This document shows positions 26,053-35,423 of a DNA stretch of 64,000 bases, one piece after another. The stretch is taken from assembly GCA_963720805.1 (NCBI GenBank), contig CAVRGT010000009.1, positions 7,163 to 71,162 on the forward strand, in the 5' to 3' direction. Source of the stretch: VRUE01 sp963720805 (GTDB taxonomy: Bacteria; Actinomycetota; Thermoleophilia; Solirubrobacterales; 70-9). A model generated the notes under the pieces. That model was not told the origin of the DNA. It ran no database searches and saw only the letters and a program-made list of their open reading frames with translations. Positions within the stretch are counted from its first letter, which is position 1; each line of letters opens with the position of its first letter. Both the position numbers and the translations under genes were made by a program.

Positions 26053-26685
26053 TCAGCGGCGGGCGGCGTGGGCTTCTCGGATTCCGGTTTGGGCGTAGAG
26101 GACTGTGGCGACGATTGCTAGGGCGAGGCCGATTATCAGCAGGGCCGAGGGGACCCAGCCGGCGAAGACCATGGCGAAGAAGATCCCGCCCATGATCGGG
26201 AAGACCGAGATCCGGCCAGGCCAGTTGACCCGGATCTCGACCCCGTGGCGCAGGCCGTACTGGGCGAGGAAGAGCATCGCCAGCTCGCGGATCGCGAGCA
26301 GGGCGAGGGCCCAGCGCGGCAGCAGCTCGAAGTGCCAGCAGACGACGGCACCGGAGAGGATCGTCAGCCGGTCGACGAGCGGGTCGAGAATCGAGCCGAG
26401 CCGGCTGTACTGGCCGGTGACCCGGGCGAGGAAGCCGTCGAGGTAGTCGCCGGCGGCGATCAGCCAGAAGACGATCGCGGCGGGGGCGCTGCGGCCGTCG
26501 CCCGATTCGAAGGCGAGCCAGAGGAAGAGCGGCAGCGCCGCCAGCCGCAGGTAGCCGACCGCGTTGGGGATGGTCCAGGGGTTGAGCGGCTCGCCCTTTT
26601 GCACCTGGCGCGGTGGCGGGCCACTGCGGTCGAGGCCGAAGAGGCGGCGCACGCGTCCGCGGCCAAAGGGCGCCCTGTCACTCAT
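26053..26685 (-). CDS. CDP-alcohol phosphatidyltransferase (PgsA-like)
   Basis: An integral membrane enzyme of phospholipid synthesis that transfers a phosphatidyl group from CDP-diacylglycerol to an alcohol such as glycerol-3-phosphate. The 210-residue protein has about five helices and the family motif as GDYLDGFLARVTGQY followed by GSILDPLVDR, giving the DG, AR, G, D and D residues that bind CDP and metal. It follows proS by 27 bases on the same strand. cdsA, which makes its donor, is in the same conserved block. Confidence 0.87.
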   Translation of the reverse strand: MSDRAPFGRGRVRRLFGLDRSGPPPRQVQKGEPLNPWTIPNAVGYLRLAALPLFLWLAFESGDGRSAPAAIVFWLIAAGDYLDGFLARVTGQYSRLGSILDPLVDRLTILSGAVVCWHFELLPRWALALLAIRELAMLFLAQYGLRHGVEIRVNWPGRISVFPIMGGIFFAMVFAGWVPSALLIIGLALAIVATVLYAQTGIREAHAARR

Positions 26686-26712
26686 CGGATGCCGCCGGCG
26701 CCCGCGTCGCCG

Positions 26713-28254
26713 CTAGTAGGCCTTGCCGAACACGGCTTCGACGACCGCGGGCTTGCCGGTGAGGACGCAGGCACTGTCGGGCGCGAGTTGCTGGTCGAAG
26801 GGAATGCACCGAACCGAAACCTTAAGCTCTTCGAGGATCGAGGCCGACTCAGCCGCTTTGCTCCAGGGAGCCCGGACGAAGCCACTCGCCGCGACGTCCT
26901 CCCCCTCGCCGGAGAACCACTCGCGGAACTCGTCCAGACTCTTGATCTCCCGCGCCGTCCTCGTGGTCAATCGCTCCGCCGCCAGCTCAAAGTAACCGGC
27001 CTGAATCTGCTCAAGCACCGGCCCGATCCAGGCGCCGATCTCTCCCCGCGGCACGCTCTCCGTGCCGAGATCCGAATCGTCGCGGCGCCGCACCGCGACG
27101 ACCCCCTGATCGAGGTCGCGGGGGCCGATTTCGATGATCAGGGGGACGCCCTTCCGGGCCCACTCCCAGCGCTTCGCCTGCCCCTCGCGGTCGCGGAAGT
27201 CGGCCAGCGTTCGCACTGCCTTGCCCTGGAACGTCTGCTCGCGGAGTTCGACCGCTACGGCCTCGACCTCGGCGCGGACGGCATCGTCGTCCTTGCCCCT
27301 CAGCACCGGGATCACGACCACCTGCTGCGGTGCCACCGTCGGCGGCAGGCGCAGGCCGACGTCGTCGCTGTGGGACATGATCAGGGCACCGAGCAAACGT
27401 GTCGAGACGCCCCAGGAAGAGGTGTGGACCAGCCGCCGCTCGCCGTCGCTGTCGAGGAAGTCGATCTCGGCCGCCTTGGCAAAGCTCTGCCCCAGGTAAT
27501 GCGAGGTGCCGGCCTGCAATGCCTTGCCGTCCTGCATCATCGCCTCGATCGAGAGGCTCATCACGGCGCCGGGGAAGCGCTCTTCCTCGGGCTTCTCGCC
27601 GGTCAGGACGGGCATCGCCAGGAACGACTCGGCGAAGCGGCGGTAGACCTCGAGCATGTCCTCGGTCTCGCGCCGGGCCTCCTCCTCGGAGGCATGCGCC
27701 GTGTGGCCCTCCTGCCAGAGGAACTCGGTCGTCCGCAGCAGGACTCGCGGCCGCATCTCCCAGCGCACCACGTTGGCCCACTGGTTGACCATCAGCGGCA
27801 GATCGCGGTATGAGTTGATCCACTTGGCGAAGGACTTGCCGATGATCGTCTCCGAGGTCGGGCGGACGATCAGCGGCTCGGCCAGCTTCCCGCCAGGACG
27901 TAGCTTGCCGGGGTCGCCAGGGTCTTCTTCGAGCCTGTGATGAGTAACCACGGCCATCTCCTTGGCGAAGCCCTCGACGTGCTCCGCCTCGGCCTCGAAG
28001 TAGCTGAGCGGGATGAAGAGCGGGAAGTACGCGTTCTGGGCGCCGCTCGCCTTGATTTCGCGGTCCAGCTCGGCCTGCATCAACTCCCAGATCGCGTAGC
28101 CCCAGGGCCTGATCACCATCGAGCCGCGGACGTGGGCGAGTTCGGCGACCTCGGCCTCGCGCACGACGCTTTGAAACCAGGCCGGGAAGTCCTCCTGGCG
28201 AGAGGGCGAGATTCCCTTGTTTGTCTTCTTGGCGGACACAGGCGGAAGGGGCAC
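26713..28254 (-). CDS. proS: Prolyl-tRNA synthetase, archaeal/eukaryotic-like type
   Basis: Charges tRNA-Pro. The 513-residue protein lacks the inserted editing domain of the typical bacterial enzyme and ends in FGKAY with the C-terminal Tyr of the archaeal/eukaryotic-like form. Class II motifs are visible: RPTSETIIGKSFAKWI, RTTEFLWQEGHTAH (motif 2) and GVSTRLLGALIMSHSDDVGL (motif 3). The start is taken as GTG 28254; a second GTG (VSAKKTNKG) a few codons later is possible. In related genomes proS usually follows ispG directly; here a large gene separates them. Confidence 0.93.
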   Translation of the reverse strand: MPLPPVSAKKTNKGISPSRQEDFPAWFQSVVREAEVAELAHVRGSMVIRPWGYAIWELMQAELDREIKASGAQNAYFPLFIPLSYFEAEAEHVEGFAKEMAVVTHHRLEEDPGDPGKLRPGGKLAEPLIVRPTSETIIGKSFAKWINSYRDLPLMVNQWANVVRWEMRPRVLLRTTEFLWQEGHTAHASEEEARRETEDMLEVYRRFAESFLAMPVLTGEKPEEERFPGAVMSLSIEAMMQDGKALQAGTSHYLGQSFAKAAEIDFLDSDGERRLVHTSSWGVSTRLLGALIMSHSDDVGLRLPPTVAPQQVVVIPVLRGKDDDAVRAEVEAVAVELREQTFQGKAVRTLADFRDREGQAKRWEWARKGVPLIIEIGPRDLDQGVVAVRRRDDSDLGTESVPRGEIGAWIGPVLEQIQAGYFELAAERLTTRTAREIKSLDEFREWFSGEGEDVAASGFVRAPWSKAAESASILEELKVSVRCIPFDQQLAPDSACVLTGKPAVVEAVFGKAY

Positions 28255-28310
28255 ACCCGCCCCGTCGGGCGACGAAACCTACCTAGTGCGCCCCGAGAAC
28301 CTATCGGCGC

Positions 28311-31300
28311 TCAGCGACCGAAGATGTCGAAGCGCTCCAAGCGCTCGAGGAACGCAGGCTCGTCCTGGCGCGCGGGGTCGTGCTCGAGGCAGTTGTAGAA
28401 GACCCCCTCGTTCTCCCCCTTGACGCAGACCTCGTAGACGTCGTGAGCCGGGTGATAGCGCTCCTGAGAGGAGCGGTCGCTGTCGAGGTTGCAAGTTGTG
28501 CAGAGCACCTCGACCCGGGGCTGCCCGTCGCCGTCTCTGGCCACGCACGCGTGCAGCCCGATGTCGGCGGTGAGTGCGTAAGGGAAGCCGCTTTTTCCCG
28601 CGTCGCGATAGTCGAGCCCATCGTTCTCCTTGCGACAGCCGCGCACGTCGAAGACGTGCTGGTTGAGCCGGGTCGCCACCTTGCCGCGCATCGTCCCCAG
28701 CTCCTCGCTCAGCTCCCCGACGACGAAGAGTCCCTGCGGCGCGGAGGCGCCGCCCGCCTTCTGGCGTTTTTCCCACTCCCTGGCCCAGCGCAGGATCCCA
28801 CGCAGGTAGTTGTGCTCGGGTGGCGGCAGCCAGGGCGCCTTGAGGGCGCCGACGAGGGGCGCGTTTCCGACCTTCACCGTTTTCAGCGGGATACCGCGAT
28901 CGTCCTTGGGAACGTGCGAACGCAGCCAGTGCGCGTACTGGATCTGTCCGCGCAGGCGATCGTCGGCGCTCTCCAGCTTCCTCTGCAGGGCCACAACCCG
29001 CCTCGCATCGGCCCGATCCGGGGCCTCTTCGTCGCAGGCGTCCATCTGGCGAAGTTCCGTCAACGGAACCGAACCGAGATGGGCGACGAGGACGTCTGCC
29101 GCGAGGGCGGCGCCCCAGGTCTCCGTCCACCGCCCGTAGCGCTCCTCTTCCTCGCCAGGCGGCGGTGGTGGCGTGTCGCTGGTGATCGCGACGCTCGGCC
29201 CACGGGGCCCGGCGCGGAAGCAGAGGCCGTGGGACGGCTTCTGGCTCAGATCGCGGTGCCCGCCGCGACTCTCATCCTCGGCGCCGGCGGCTGAGGACAT
29301 CGCGACGATCTCGAAGTCCTTGGGGAAGCGCTCGCCGAAGTCCTCCAAGTCGAGGATTCCCGTGCGTCGATCGGCTTTCGACTCGAACGGTATGAACCTG
29401 AAGCTGCTCTTGTCCCCATTGAGCTGGGTCACATTGGCGTAACGCAAGTCAACCGATGCGCTGGTGAGGACCCTGAGCTTGTCCCGATCGGGAATCTCCT
29501 CCTGCTTCGTTCCCTTCTGTTTGGAGAGGATCTCCGAACGGACGTGCAGCAGTGAGAGAAGTGGGTCGAGGCCACCCAGGTGGTCGACGTGGTCGTGAGT
29601 GATCACGATCATGTCGATGTCGCCGAGCGAGTAGCCGCTTCGGTATAGGTTCTCGACGAAGTCAACGCCCGGGTCGACCACCACGCCGTAGGGCTCGAGG
29701 CTTTCCTCGCCGGAGTGCAGGCGAAGGAAGTAGCCGCCGCCGAGGGCGCGGAACGCCGAGGGTCTCGGCAGCAGGGGGAAAGGTGAGCTGTAGCGACGCA
29801 TGCAGATGAACTCGATCTCGGCCGATTCGTGATCGAGGGGCTTTCCGTCCGCACGCTTCTCCTTCATCAGGAAACGGTGCGTTTGGGACTTGCGCACGTT
29901 GATGCTGTCGGTGCTCATGAAGAGGTCGAGCATCAGGTCGCGGGCGAGCAGCGCGCCGCTCTCCTCGGCGTCCTCGCCCGTTCGGCCATCGGCGAATCGC
30001 CCTTTGCGCAACCTCAGCATCAAGTACTCGGCGACCCGCGCGAGCCGTTCGAAGTCGTCGCCGCCGCGGGGCCACTGATCGAGGATCTGCTCGACGTCCT
30101 CGAACCGGAGGCACTCCTCGAAGGCCGGGGAGAGCGGTCCCTCCCACCACTTGTTGAAGCGGAAGCGCGCCTTGAGCAGATCGGCCCCGACCAGGGTGCT
30201 GTACGGATCGGATTCCCCCGCCTTGCGAAGACAGGCAATGCCCAGGGTCCGCCTCACCCGCTTCCTCGCGATGTAGTGGTCGCGGTCGTCGACCTCCTCC
30301 TCGCGGTCGTCCCCTCCTCCCCCCTCTCCTGTCTCTGTCGCCTCCATCCTCTTTCTCTCGCGGCGTTTGGCTTCTTTCATCTCTTCCGAGTCGTAACCGA
30401 GGTTGAGTACGAAGAGCAGGTGCCCCAGGCGCAGCAGGATCTCCGCCGCGAGGGCCCCGAGACGGCCGACGATCGAAACTCGGTCGAGCTGGTCCACGAC
30501 CGGTCGTAGTCGCTCCGATATCTCGGATTTGCGCAGCTCCGGCTCGAAGCGGACGCTCTCCAGCCACTTGATCGCGTCGGCGATGTCCTCGGTGTTGATC
30601 GCGGTGTTCGTTTCACTCGAGTGCAGCTCGAGGAACGCACGCCATGCCCGCAGGTGCCAGGAGAGCGCCTCCTTGTGGCGACCCATCTCATAGCAGGCCT
30701 TGCCGTGACTGATCTGAAGCTCGACGTTCCAGCGTGAGTTGGCGAGAACGTCCGTCGCCTTGCCTTCGTTGCGCAACAGGCCAAGGCGGTGACTGGCGGC
30801 CTTGAAGTGCTGCAGGGCTGGCTTGTGGGCGTGCTCTGCTCGGTAAAGCTCACCGATGTGGTGGTGTGCCTCGGCGTCCAGACCGGCCAGGAACTCGAGC
30901 GCCCCGTCGATCTGCACCGGCGCCGACCGTACACGCCGTTCCGCGTCCCGAATCAGCTGGTGAAGCTTGTGGTAGTCGTTGTACGCCTCGACAGCTCCGT
31001 TGGGCTTGAGCGCGTGGGCATATGCCCGCCGGTGCAGTGAGAGTAGCCCCACCTGAGTGGCGATCCACATGCAGCGCGTGGGCACAAGATTCTCCCAGGC
31101 GCCCCGCACGTCCTCGATCACGGCCTCGCGCTCGTCCTCGCTTTTGGCGAAGAGCCAAGGCGCCGTGCGGCTGATGCAGTAGGCAAAGGTCGAGAGGGCC
31201 GCGCTCCTTTCCAGCTCGAGGTTGAGCCAGAGCCGTGCGTCTTTGCCGGCAACCTCAGCGTGCTCACCAAGGCACATCGAGCGCCACGCCTCCACCGCGT

Positions 31301-32171
31301 GCATGCTGAGGTGGGCCTCGGCATGCACGCGCAGGACGAAGATCGGCAGTGATTTGTCGCCGTTGGTGAGGTCGTCTCCGATGATCTTCTGCAGGAAGTC
31401 GGGGCTGTGCCTCCAGGTCGGGTCGTCCGGATTGAGCAGCCGTAACGCAGATCCGTCCCTGGGGCCGATCTCGCGAAAGGCTTTTTCGAATCGATCCTGG
31501 TAGCGCTCCAGGCGACGGTTGAGCCGTTCCTTTTTCACACGCGAGTCCCTCGCCTCGGAGGCGCCGTCACGGGGCGTGACCAAGCTGCGGGCGAGATCGC
31601 ACTGGTTCCGCATATCTACGCCCTTCTTGCTTCGGGCGGGAGGATTGGAGGATCGATCCGGTTCGCCCTCTCCGTCGAACAGCGTCAGCGCCTGGATCGC
31701 CTCACCGTAGAAGCGAGGTATGCGGTTCCATTCCTCTTCGCTCACCCAGGGATGGGAGCGGCTCGTGTCCACGCTCTTGCCGCCCGGGCCGATCGCGAAG
31801 CGCTTCACGTCAGTCAGCGGGAGCGATTCGGGAAGGGGCTCGCGGGCCGGCCATGACTCCGGCTTGGCCTTGCCGTTCTTGCTCGGCGCCATGTTCGGAC
31901 GGTCCCACGGCTTCGAGGCGTAGCGGAACCAACCGAGTCTGTGGTTGTAACAGCGCGCCGACTCCACGAGGGCGGCCAGCGCCAGCGAACCAAGGCCCTC
32001 TTCTCCGGGCTCCGATTCACCGTCCTGGCGGCGCAGCGCTTCCTCGCGCATCTGGCCACCGAGCCGGTCCAGATGTTTCTCTGCCACGCCGTAGGCACCG
32101 AGCAGGTGGTACAGCTCGCACTGAAGGTATTCGCTCAGCTGTCGCTGAATGGTGTCGCCCGCTGTTCGCAT
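28311..32171 (-). CDS. Unrecognised 1286-residue protein: helical-repeat region plus metallo-beta-lactamase domain
   Basis: I do not recognise this protein as a named family. Residues about 1-600 are predicted mostly helical, with TPR-like segments (for example AHHHIGELYRAEHAHKPALQ and ISHGKACYEMGRHKEALSW). An acidic, Gly-rich linker lies near 605-640, then more helices. From about 790 is a metallo-beta-lactamase fold: VVVDPGVDF, the metal motif THDHVDHLGG (HxHxDH, about 857-862), VAITSDT (about 997, likely metal Asp) and VLVAHLGS (about 1028, likely last His), an order resembling RNase Z-like hydrolases. A C-terminal module has CTTC. The frame is intact. It interrupts the ispG-proS order and has its own AT-rich promoter with operator-like dyads, suggesting an acquired, regulated gene; defence or nucleic-acid processing is speculation. 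Confidence 0.8.
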   Translation of the reverse strand: MRTAGDTIQRQLSEYLQCELYHLLGAYGVAEKHLDRLGGQMREEALRRQDGESEPGEEGLGSLALAALVESARCYNHRLGWFRYASKPWDRPNMAPSKNGKAKPESWPAREPLPESLPLTDVKRFAIGPGGKSVDTSRSHPWVSEEEWNRIPRFYGEAIQALTLFDGEGEPDRSSNPPARSKKGVDMRNQCDLARSLVTPRDGASEARDSRVKKERLNRRLERYQDRFEKAFREIGPRDGSALRLLNPDDPTWRHSPDFLQKIIGDDLTNGDKSLPIFVLRVHAEAHLSMHAVEAWRSMCLGEHAEVAGKDARLWLNLELERSAALSTFAYCISRTAPWLFAKSEDEREAVIEDVRGAWENLVPTRCMWIATQVGLLSLHRRAYAHALKPNGAVEAYNDYHKLHQLIRDAERRVRSAPVQIDGALEFLAGLDAEAHHHIGELYRAEHAHKPALQHFKAASHRLGLLRNEGKATDVLANSRWNVELQISHGKACYEMGRHKEALSWHLRAWRAFLELHSSETNTAINTEDIADAIKWLESVRFEPELRKSEISERLRPVVDQLDRVSIVGRLGALAAEILLRLGHLLFVLNLGYDSEEMKEAKRRERKRMEATETGEGGGGDDREEEVDDRDHYIARKRVRRTLGIACLRKAGESDPYSTLVGADLLKARFRFNKWWEGPLSPAFEECLRFEDVEQILDQWPRGGDDFERLARVAEYLMLRLRKGRFADGRTGEDAEESGALLARDLMLDLFMSTDSINVRKSQTHRFLMKEKRADGKPLDHESAEIEFICMRRYSSPFPLLPRPSAFRALGGGYFLRLHSGEESLEPYGVVVDPGVDFVENLYRSGYSLGDIDMIVITHDHVDHLGGLDPLLSLLHVRSEILSKQKGTKQEEIPDRDKLRVLTSASVDLRYANVTQLNGDKSSFRFIPFESKADRRTGILDLEDFGERFPKDFEIVAMSSAAGAEDESRGGHRDLSQKPSHGLCFRAGPRGPSVAITSDTPPPPPGEEEERYGRWTETWGAALAADVLVAHLGSVPLTELRQMDACDEEAPDRADARRVVALQRKLESADDRLRGQIQYAHWLRSHVPKDDRGIPLKTVKVGNAPLVGALKAPWLPPPEHNYLRGILRWAREWEKRQKAGGASAPQGLFVVGELSEELGTMRGKVATRLNQHVFDVRGCRKENDGLDYRDAGKSGFPYALTADIGLHACVARDGDGQPRVEVLCTTCNLDSDRSSQERYHPAHDVYEVCVKGENEGVFYNCLEHDPARQDEPAFLERLERFDIFGR

Positions 32172-32215
32172 ATCGACTCAGATCAGCTAACGGCGAGCTC
32201 GACACGGTTTTTTTA

Positions 32216-32265
32216 CATTGGTACCTGATGGTACAAATGATGCACTTCTCTAAAGTGTTTTCCAA
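32216..32265 (-). promoter_or_regulatory. Regulated promoter of the TPR/MBL gene with two dyads
   Basis: On the minus strand a -35-like TTGGAA (32260-32265) and -10-like CATCAT (32237-32242) are 17 bases apart. Immediately downstream, covering the expected start site, is a 24-base dyad (32216-32239) with arms CATTGGTACC and GGTACAAATG, nine of ten pairs and a four-base spacer. A smaller dyad CACTT-N5-AAGTG (32243-32257) lies between the hexamers. The 108-base gap is clearly more AT-rich than its surroundings. Confidence 0.6.
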
Positions 32266-32279
32266 CCAGCGGATTGCAG

Positions 32280-33533
32280 TCAGGCGCGGGTGAAGCGCCG
32301 CCCAGCAGTGGGCGAGGCCTCCTCGTCGAGCAGGACCTTGTCGGACTCGCCCTTTTCGGCCGCTTCGTGCTCCATCCGCGCGATCTTCTCCGGGGTCAGG
32401 TCGCCGGCGTTCTCGGCCTCGATCTTGGCCAGCCAGGCAGCGCCCTCGCGCGACTCGTCCTCGTCGAACTCGACCGTGCCGCGATCGAGCGACTTGTCGA
32501 TCTCTTCGAAGAGGGTGTCGACGAGCTTCTCCTGGGGAACCTTGCGCAGCGGCTTGCCGTGGGCGTAGATCAGGCCCTCGTTCTTGGCGCCGGCAATGCC
32601 GAAGTCGGCGTGCGAGGCCTCGCCGATCCCGTTCACCGCGCAGCCGAGCACGGCGACCTCGATCGGCTCGGCGTAGCTTTCCAGCCGCCGCTCGATTTCG
32701 GCCACCACCGAGTCCATGTCGAACTGCAGGCGACCGCAGGTCGGGCAGGCGATCAGGACCGGGCCGCGCTCGCGCAGCTGCAATGCCTTGAGGATCTCCC
32801 AGGCGACCTTGACCTCCTCCTCGGCGTGGAAGGTCGAGAGGCTGATCCGGATCGTGTCGCCGATCCCGTCTGCGAGCAGAGTGCCGAGGCCGACCGAGGA
32901 CTTGAGCGAGCCCGACCACTTGGTGCCGGCCTCGGTGATGCCGAGGTGCAGCGGGTAGGGGATCTTCTCCGAGAGCAGGCGGTTGGCGGCGATCGTGTTG
33001 GGCACGTTGGTCGACTTGATCGAGACCTTGAAGTTCTCGAACTCGAGGCCCTCCATCAACTCGACGAACTCGACCGCGGCTGCCACCAGCGCCTCGACCG
33101 GGCTCTCGCGCTCGAGCGCGTGCAGGTGCTTGGGCAGCGAGCCCGAGTTGACCCCGATTCGCATCGGCACGTTTGCCGCCGTCGCCCGCTGCGCCACCTC
33201 GGCGACCTTGTCGCGGCCGCCGATGTTGCCCGGGTTGAGCCGGATGCAGTGGGCGCCCGCGTCGATCGCCTTGAGCGCCAGCGTGTGATTGAAGTGGATG
33301 TCGGCGATCACCGGGATCGGCGAGTCCTTGACGATCGTCTTCAACGCCTCGACGTCCTCGTCGCGTGGCACCGCCACGCGCACGATGTCGGCGCCCGCCT
33401 CGGCGACCTTGTGGATCTGCTCCATCGTCGCCGCCAGGTTCGCGGTCTCGGTCTTGGTCATCGTCTGCACGGCGACCGGCGCACCACCGCCGATCGGTAC
33501 GCCGCCGACGAATATCTGCCGCTTGGAAGCCAT
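32280..33533 (-). CDS. ispG: 4-hydroxy-3-methylbut-2-enyl diphosphate synthase (flavodoxin-type)
   Basis: The penultimate enzyme of the MEP isoprenoid pathway, a 4Fe-4S protein. The 417-residue protein has the N-terminal TIM-barrel (VQTMTKTETANL, GADIVRVAVP, IADIHFNHTLAL, CIRLNPGNIGG) and the C-terminal iron-sulfur domain with CPTCGRLQ and GCAVNGIGEASHADFG. dxr and uppS, the first committed and a consuming step, are in the same block. TAGGCT lies six bases before the ATG, so the message is probably leaderless. Confidence 0.95.
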   Translation of the reverse strand: MASKRQIFVGGVPIGGGAPVAVQTMTKTETANLAATMEQIHKVAEAGADIVRVAVPRDEDVEALKTIVKDSPIPVIADIHFNHTLALKAIDAGAHCIRLNPGNIGGRDKVAEVAQRATAANVPMRIGVNSGSLPKHLHALERESPVEALVAAAVEFVELMEGLEFENFKVSIKSTNVPNTIAANRLLSEKIPYPLHLGITEAGTKWSGSLKSSVGLGTLLADGIGDTIRISLSTFHAEEEVKVAWEILKALQLRERGPVLIACPTCGRLQFDMDSVVAEIERRLESYAEPIEVAVLGCAVNGIGEASHADFGIAGAKNEGLIYAHGKPLRKVPQEKLVDTLFEEIDKSLDRGTVEFDEDESREGAAWLAKIEAENAGDLTPEKIARMEHEAAEKGESDKVLLDEEASPTAGRRFTRA

Positions 33534-33539
33534 AAGCAG

Positions 33540-33545
33540 AGCCTA
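33540..33545 (-). promoter_or_regulatory. Predicted -10 element for ispG
   Basis: TAGGCT on the minus strand, six bases before the ATG at 33533, in the divergent gap to the lamin-tail gene. Confidence 0.45.
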
Positions 33546-33553
33546 GCGATGGG

Positions 33554-33593
33554 GCTTGGCCGAGCGGCTGGAACCCCCAGCCACGGCAAGGCC
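33554..33593. repeat. Imperfect hairpin in the ispG/lamin-tail divergent gap
   Basis: GGCTGG and CCAGCC form the inner stem, extended by imperfect outer pairs (TTG/CAA and CCG/CGG). It could structure the promoter region; no similarity to the other palindromes was found. Confidence 0.35.
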
Positions 33594-33620
33594 GTGTGCC
33601 GATGCCGTATACATATAGGA

Positions 33621-35399
33621 ATGCTCGGGATCTTTGGAGGAAAAGGCCGCCTGCGAGCCTCTCCCTGGGGCCGCCGGCTCGGTGGCGCCCTGCTCCCTTG
33701 CCTTGCCCTGATGATCCAGGCTTCGCTCGCTCAGGCGACTTTCCACGAGGTGCTGATCAGCGAGCTCTACCCGGGTTCCGCCGCGGCGCCGCAGTCGAGC
33801 TTCCTCGAGCTGCAGATGTACACCCCCGAACAGAACCTCGTCGGCGGCCACACGATCACCCTCTACAAAGCCGACGGCGGCTCAATCGGCACCTTCGCAT
33901 TCCCCGTCGATCTGCCCGGCAAAGGGGCAGATCAGCAGACGATGCTGGTCGGCGACAGTGGCGTCGCGGAAGCCTTCGGAGTCACTCCCGACCTCGTCGA
34001 TGCCGGATTCAACATCCCGGCCGCCGGCGGCGCTGCCTGCTGGGACGGGCTCGACTGCGTCGCCTGGGGCGACTACAGCGGCGTGACCGCGCCCGCGAGT
34101 GGGATTCCGGTCGACGCTGGCGGCATTCCGGACGGCAAGGCGATCGAGCGACGCATCTCCGGCGGCGCCTGCAGCAACCGGCTCGAGCCCGCCGATGACA
34201 CCAACGACAGCGACAGCGACTTCTTCGACGGCACTCCCAGCCCGGTGAGCTACTCGACCGTGCCGTCGGCCGTGATCTGCACGCCGCCGCTGCCAACGCC
34301 GACGGTGACGATCGACAGCAAGCCGGCGAGCGCCACCAAGTCGACCGAAGCCAAATTCGGCTTCCACTCGAGCTCTGCGGCGACCGGCTTCGAATGCCGG
34401 CTGGACCAGGGCTCCTACGCAGACTGCACCGCCGGCGCCGAAATCACCTACCCCGGGCCACTGGCCGAGGGCGCCCACAGTTTCCGGGTCCGAGCTTCGA
34501 ACGCAAACGGGGTCGGCGCCCCCGCCGGCTACGGTTGGATGGTCGACCTCACTCCCCCGAACGCGAAAATCAGCAGCCACCCGGTCGATCCCAGCCCGGG
34601 CAACTCGTCCTCGTTCAGGTACGGCTCCAGCGACGGTGGCTCGAAATACGAATGCCGCTTGAGCCCGCTGGAAGCGTCATTCGCGCCCTGCGACGCCCAG
34701 CCCAAGGTCTACACGGGCCTCGCCGACGGCAGCTACGAATTCGAAGTGCGAGCGATCGACAACGCCGGCAACGTCCAGAGCACGCCAACCGCGTTCGGCT
34801 GGACCGTCGACAACTCCCTGCTCGACGAAACGCCGCCGGAGACAGCGATCGTCTCCAAGCCGGGGGATCCGAGCACGAGCCCGGTCGCCACCTTCACCTA
34901 CAGCTCCAACGAGGCGGGCTCGACCTTCCAGTGCAAGCTCGACGCCGGCAGCTTCAGCGGCTGCCCCGCCGACGGCATCACCTACAGCGGCCTCTCCGAA
35001 GGTCCACACAGCTTCCAGGTGCGGGCTGTCGACGCCAGCCACAACACCGACCCGACGCCGGCCGAGTACAGCTTCACCATCGTCGCCGCAGGCGCGGCGC
35101 CGGTAGGCAGCACGGGTCCTCGGCCCGGGAGAAAATCCCGCGGCGGTGCGCCGAACACGAAGATCGCCAAGCGGGTGACGCGGACCCACGATCGCACCCC
35201 GAGCTTCCGCTTCAGCTCAAACATGGCGGGCGTGCATTTCCAGTGCAAGCTCGACCGCGGACCGTTCCGCACCTGCCGCTCGCCCTTGACGACGAAGAAG
35301 CTCAGCTACGGCAAGCACCTGCTCCAAATCCGTGCGCTGGCGGGACAGCACCGCGACCCGACACCGGCAAAGCTCAAGTTCACAGTGGTGAAGGGGTAG
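33621..35399 (+). CDS. Exported lamin-tail-domain protein with Ig-like repeats
   Basis: A 592-residue secreted or surface protein. Signal peptide about 1-42 (LGGALLPCLALMIQASLAQA); lamin-tail domain about 43-215, beginning VLISELYPGSAAAPQSSFLE; then four beta-sandwich repeats sharing a core such as GSTFQCKLDAGSFSGCP and ending with VRAVD or VRAID, with paired cysteines in each. Repeats of this kind are common on actinobacterial surface proteins. The start at ATG 33621 follows TATACA by seven bases. It lies on the opposite strand within an otherwise co-directional block and ends 24 bases before rseP. Confidence 0.82.
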   Translation: MLGIFGGKGRLRASPWGRRLGGALLPCLALMIQASLAQATFHEVLISELYPGSAAAPQSSFLELQMYTPEQNLVGGHTITLYKADGGSIGTFAFPVDLPGKGADQQTMLVGDSGVAEAFGVTPDLVDAGFNIPAAGGAACWDGLDCVAWGDYSGVTAPASGIPVDAGGIPDGKAIERRISGGACSNRLEPADDTNDSDSDFFDGTPSPVSYSTVPSAVICTPPLPTPTVTIDSKPASATKSTEAKFGFHSSSAATGFECRLDQGSYADCTAGAEITYPGPLAEGAHSFRVRASNANGVGAPAGYGWMVDLTPPNAKISSHPVDPSPGNSSSFRYGSSDGGSKYECRLSPLEASFAPCDAQPKVYTGLADGSYEFEVRAIDNAGNVQSTPTAFGWTVDNSLLDETPPETAIVSKPGDPSTSPVATFTYSSNEAGSTFQCKLDAGSFSGCPADGITYSGLSEGPHSFQVRAVDASHNTDPTPAEYSFTIVAAGAAPVGSTGPRPGRKSRGGAPNTKIAKRVTRTHDRTPSFRFSSNMAGVHFQCKLDRGPFRTCRSPLTTKKLSYGKHLLQIRALAGQHRDPTPAKLKFTVVKG

Positions 35400-35423
35400 A
35401 CAGGTGGAGCACCAGGTTCCGCC

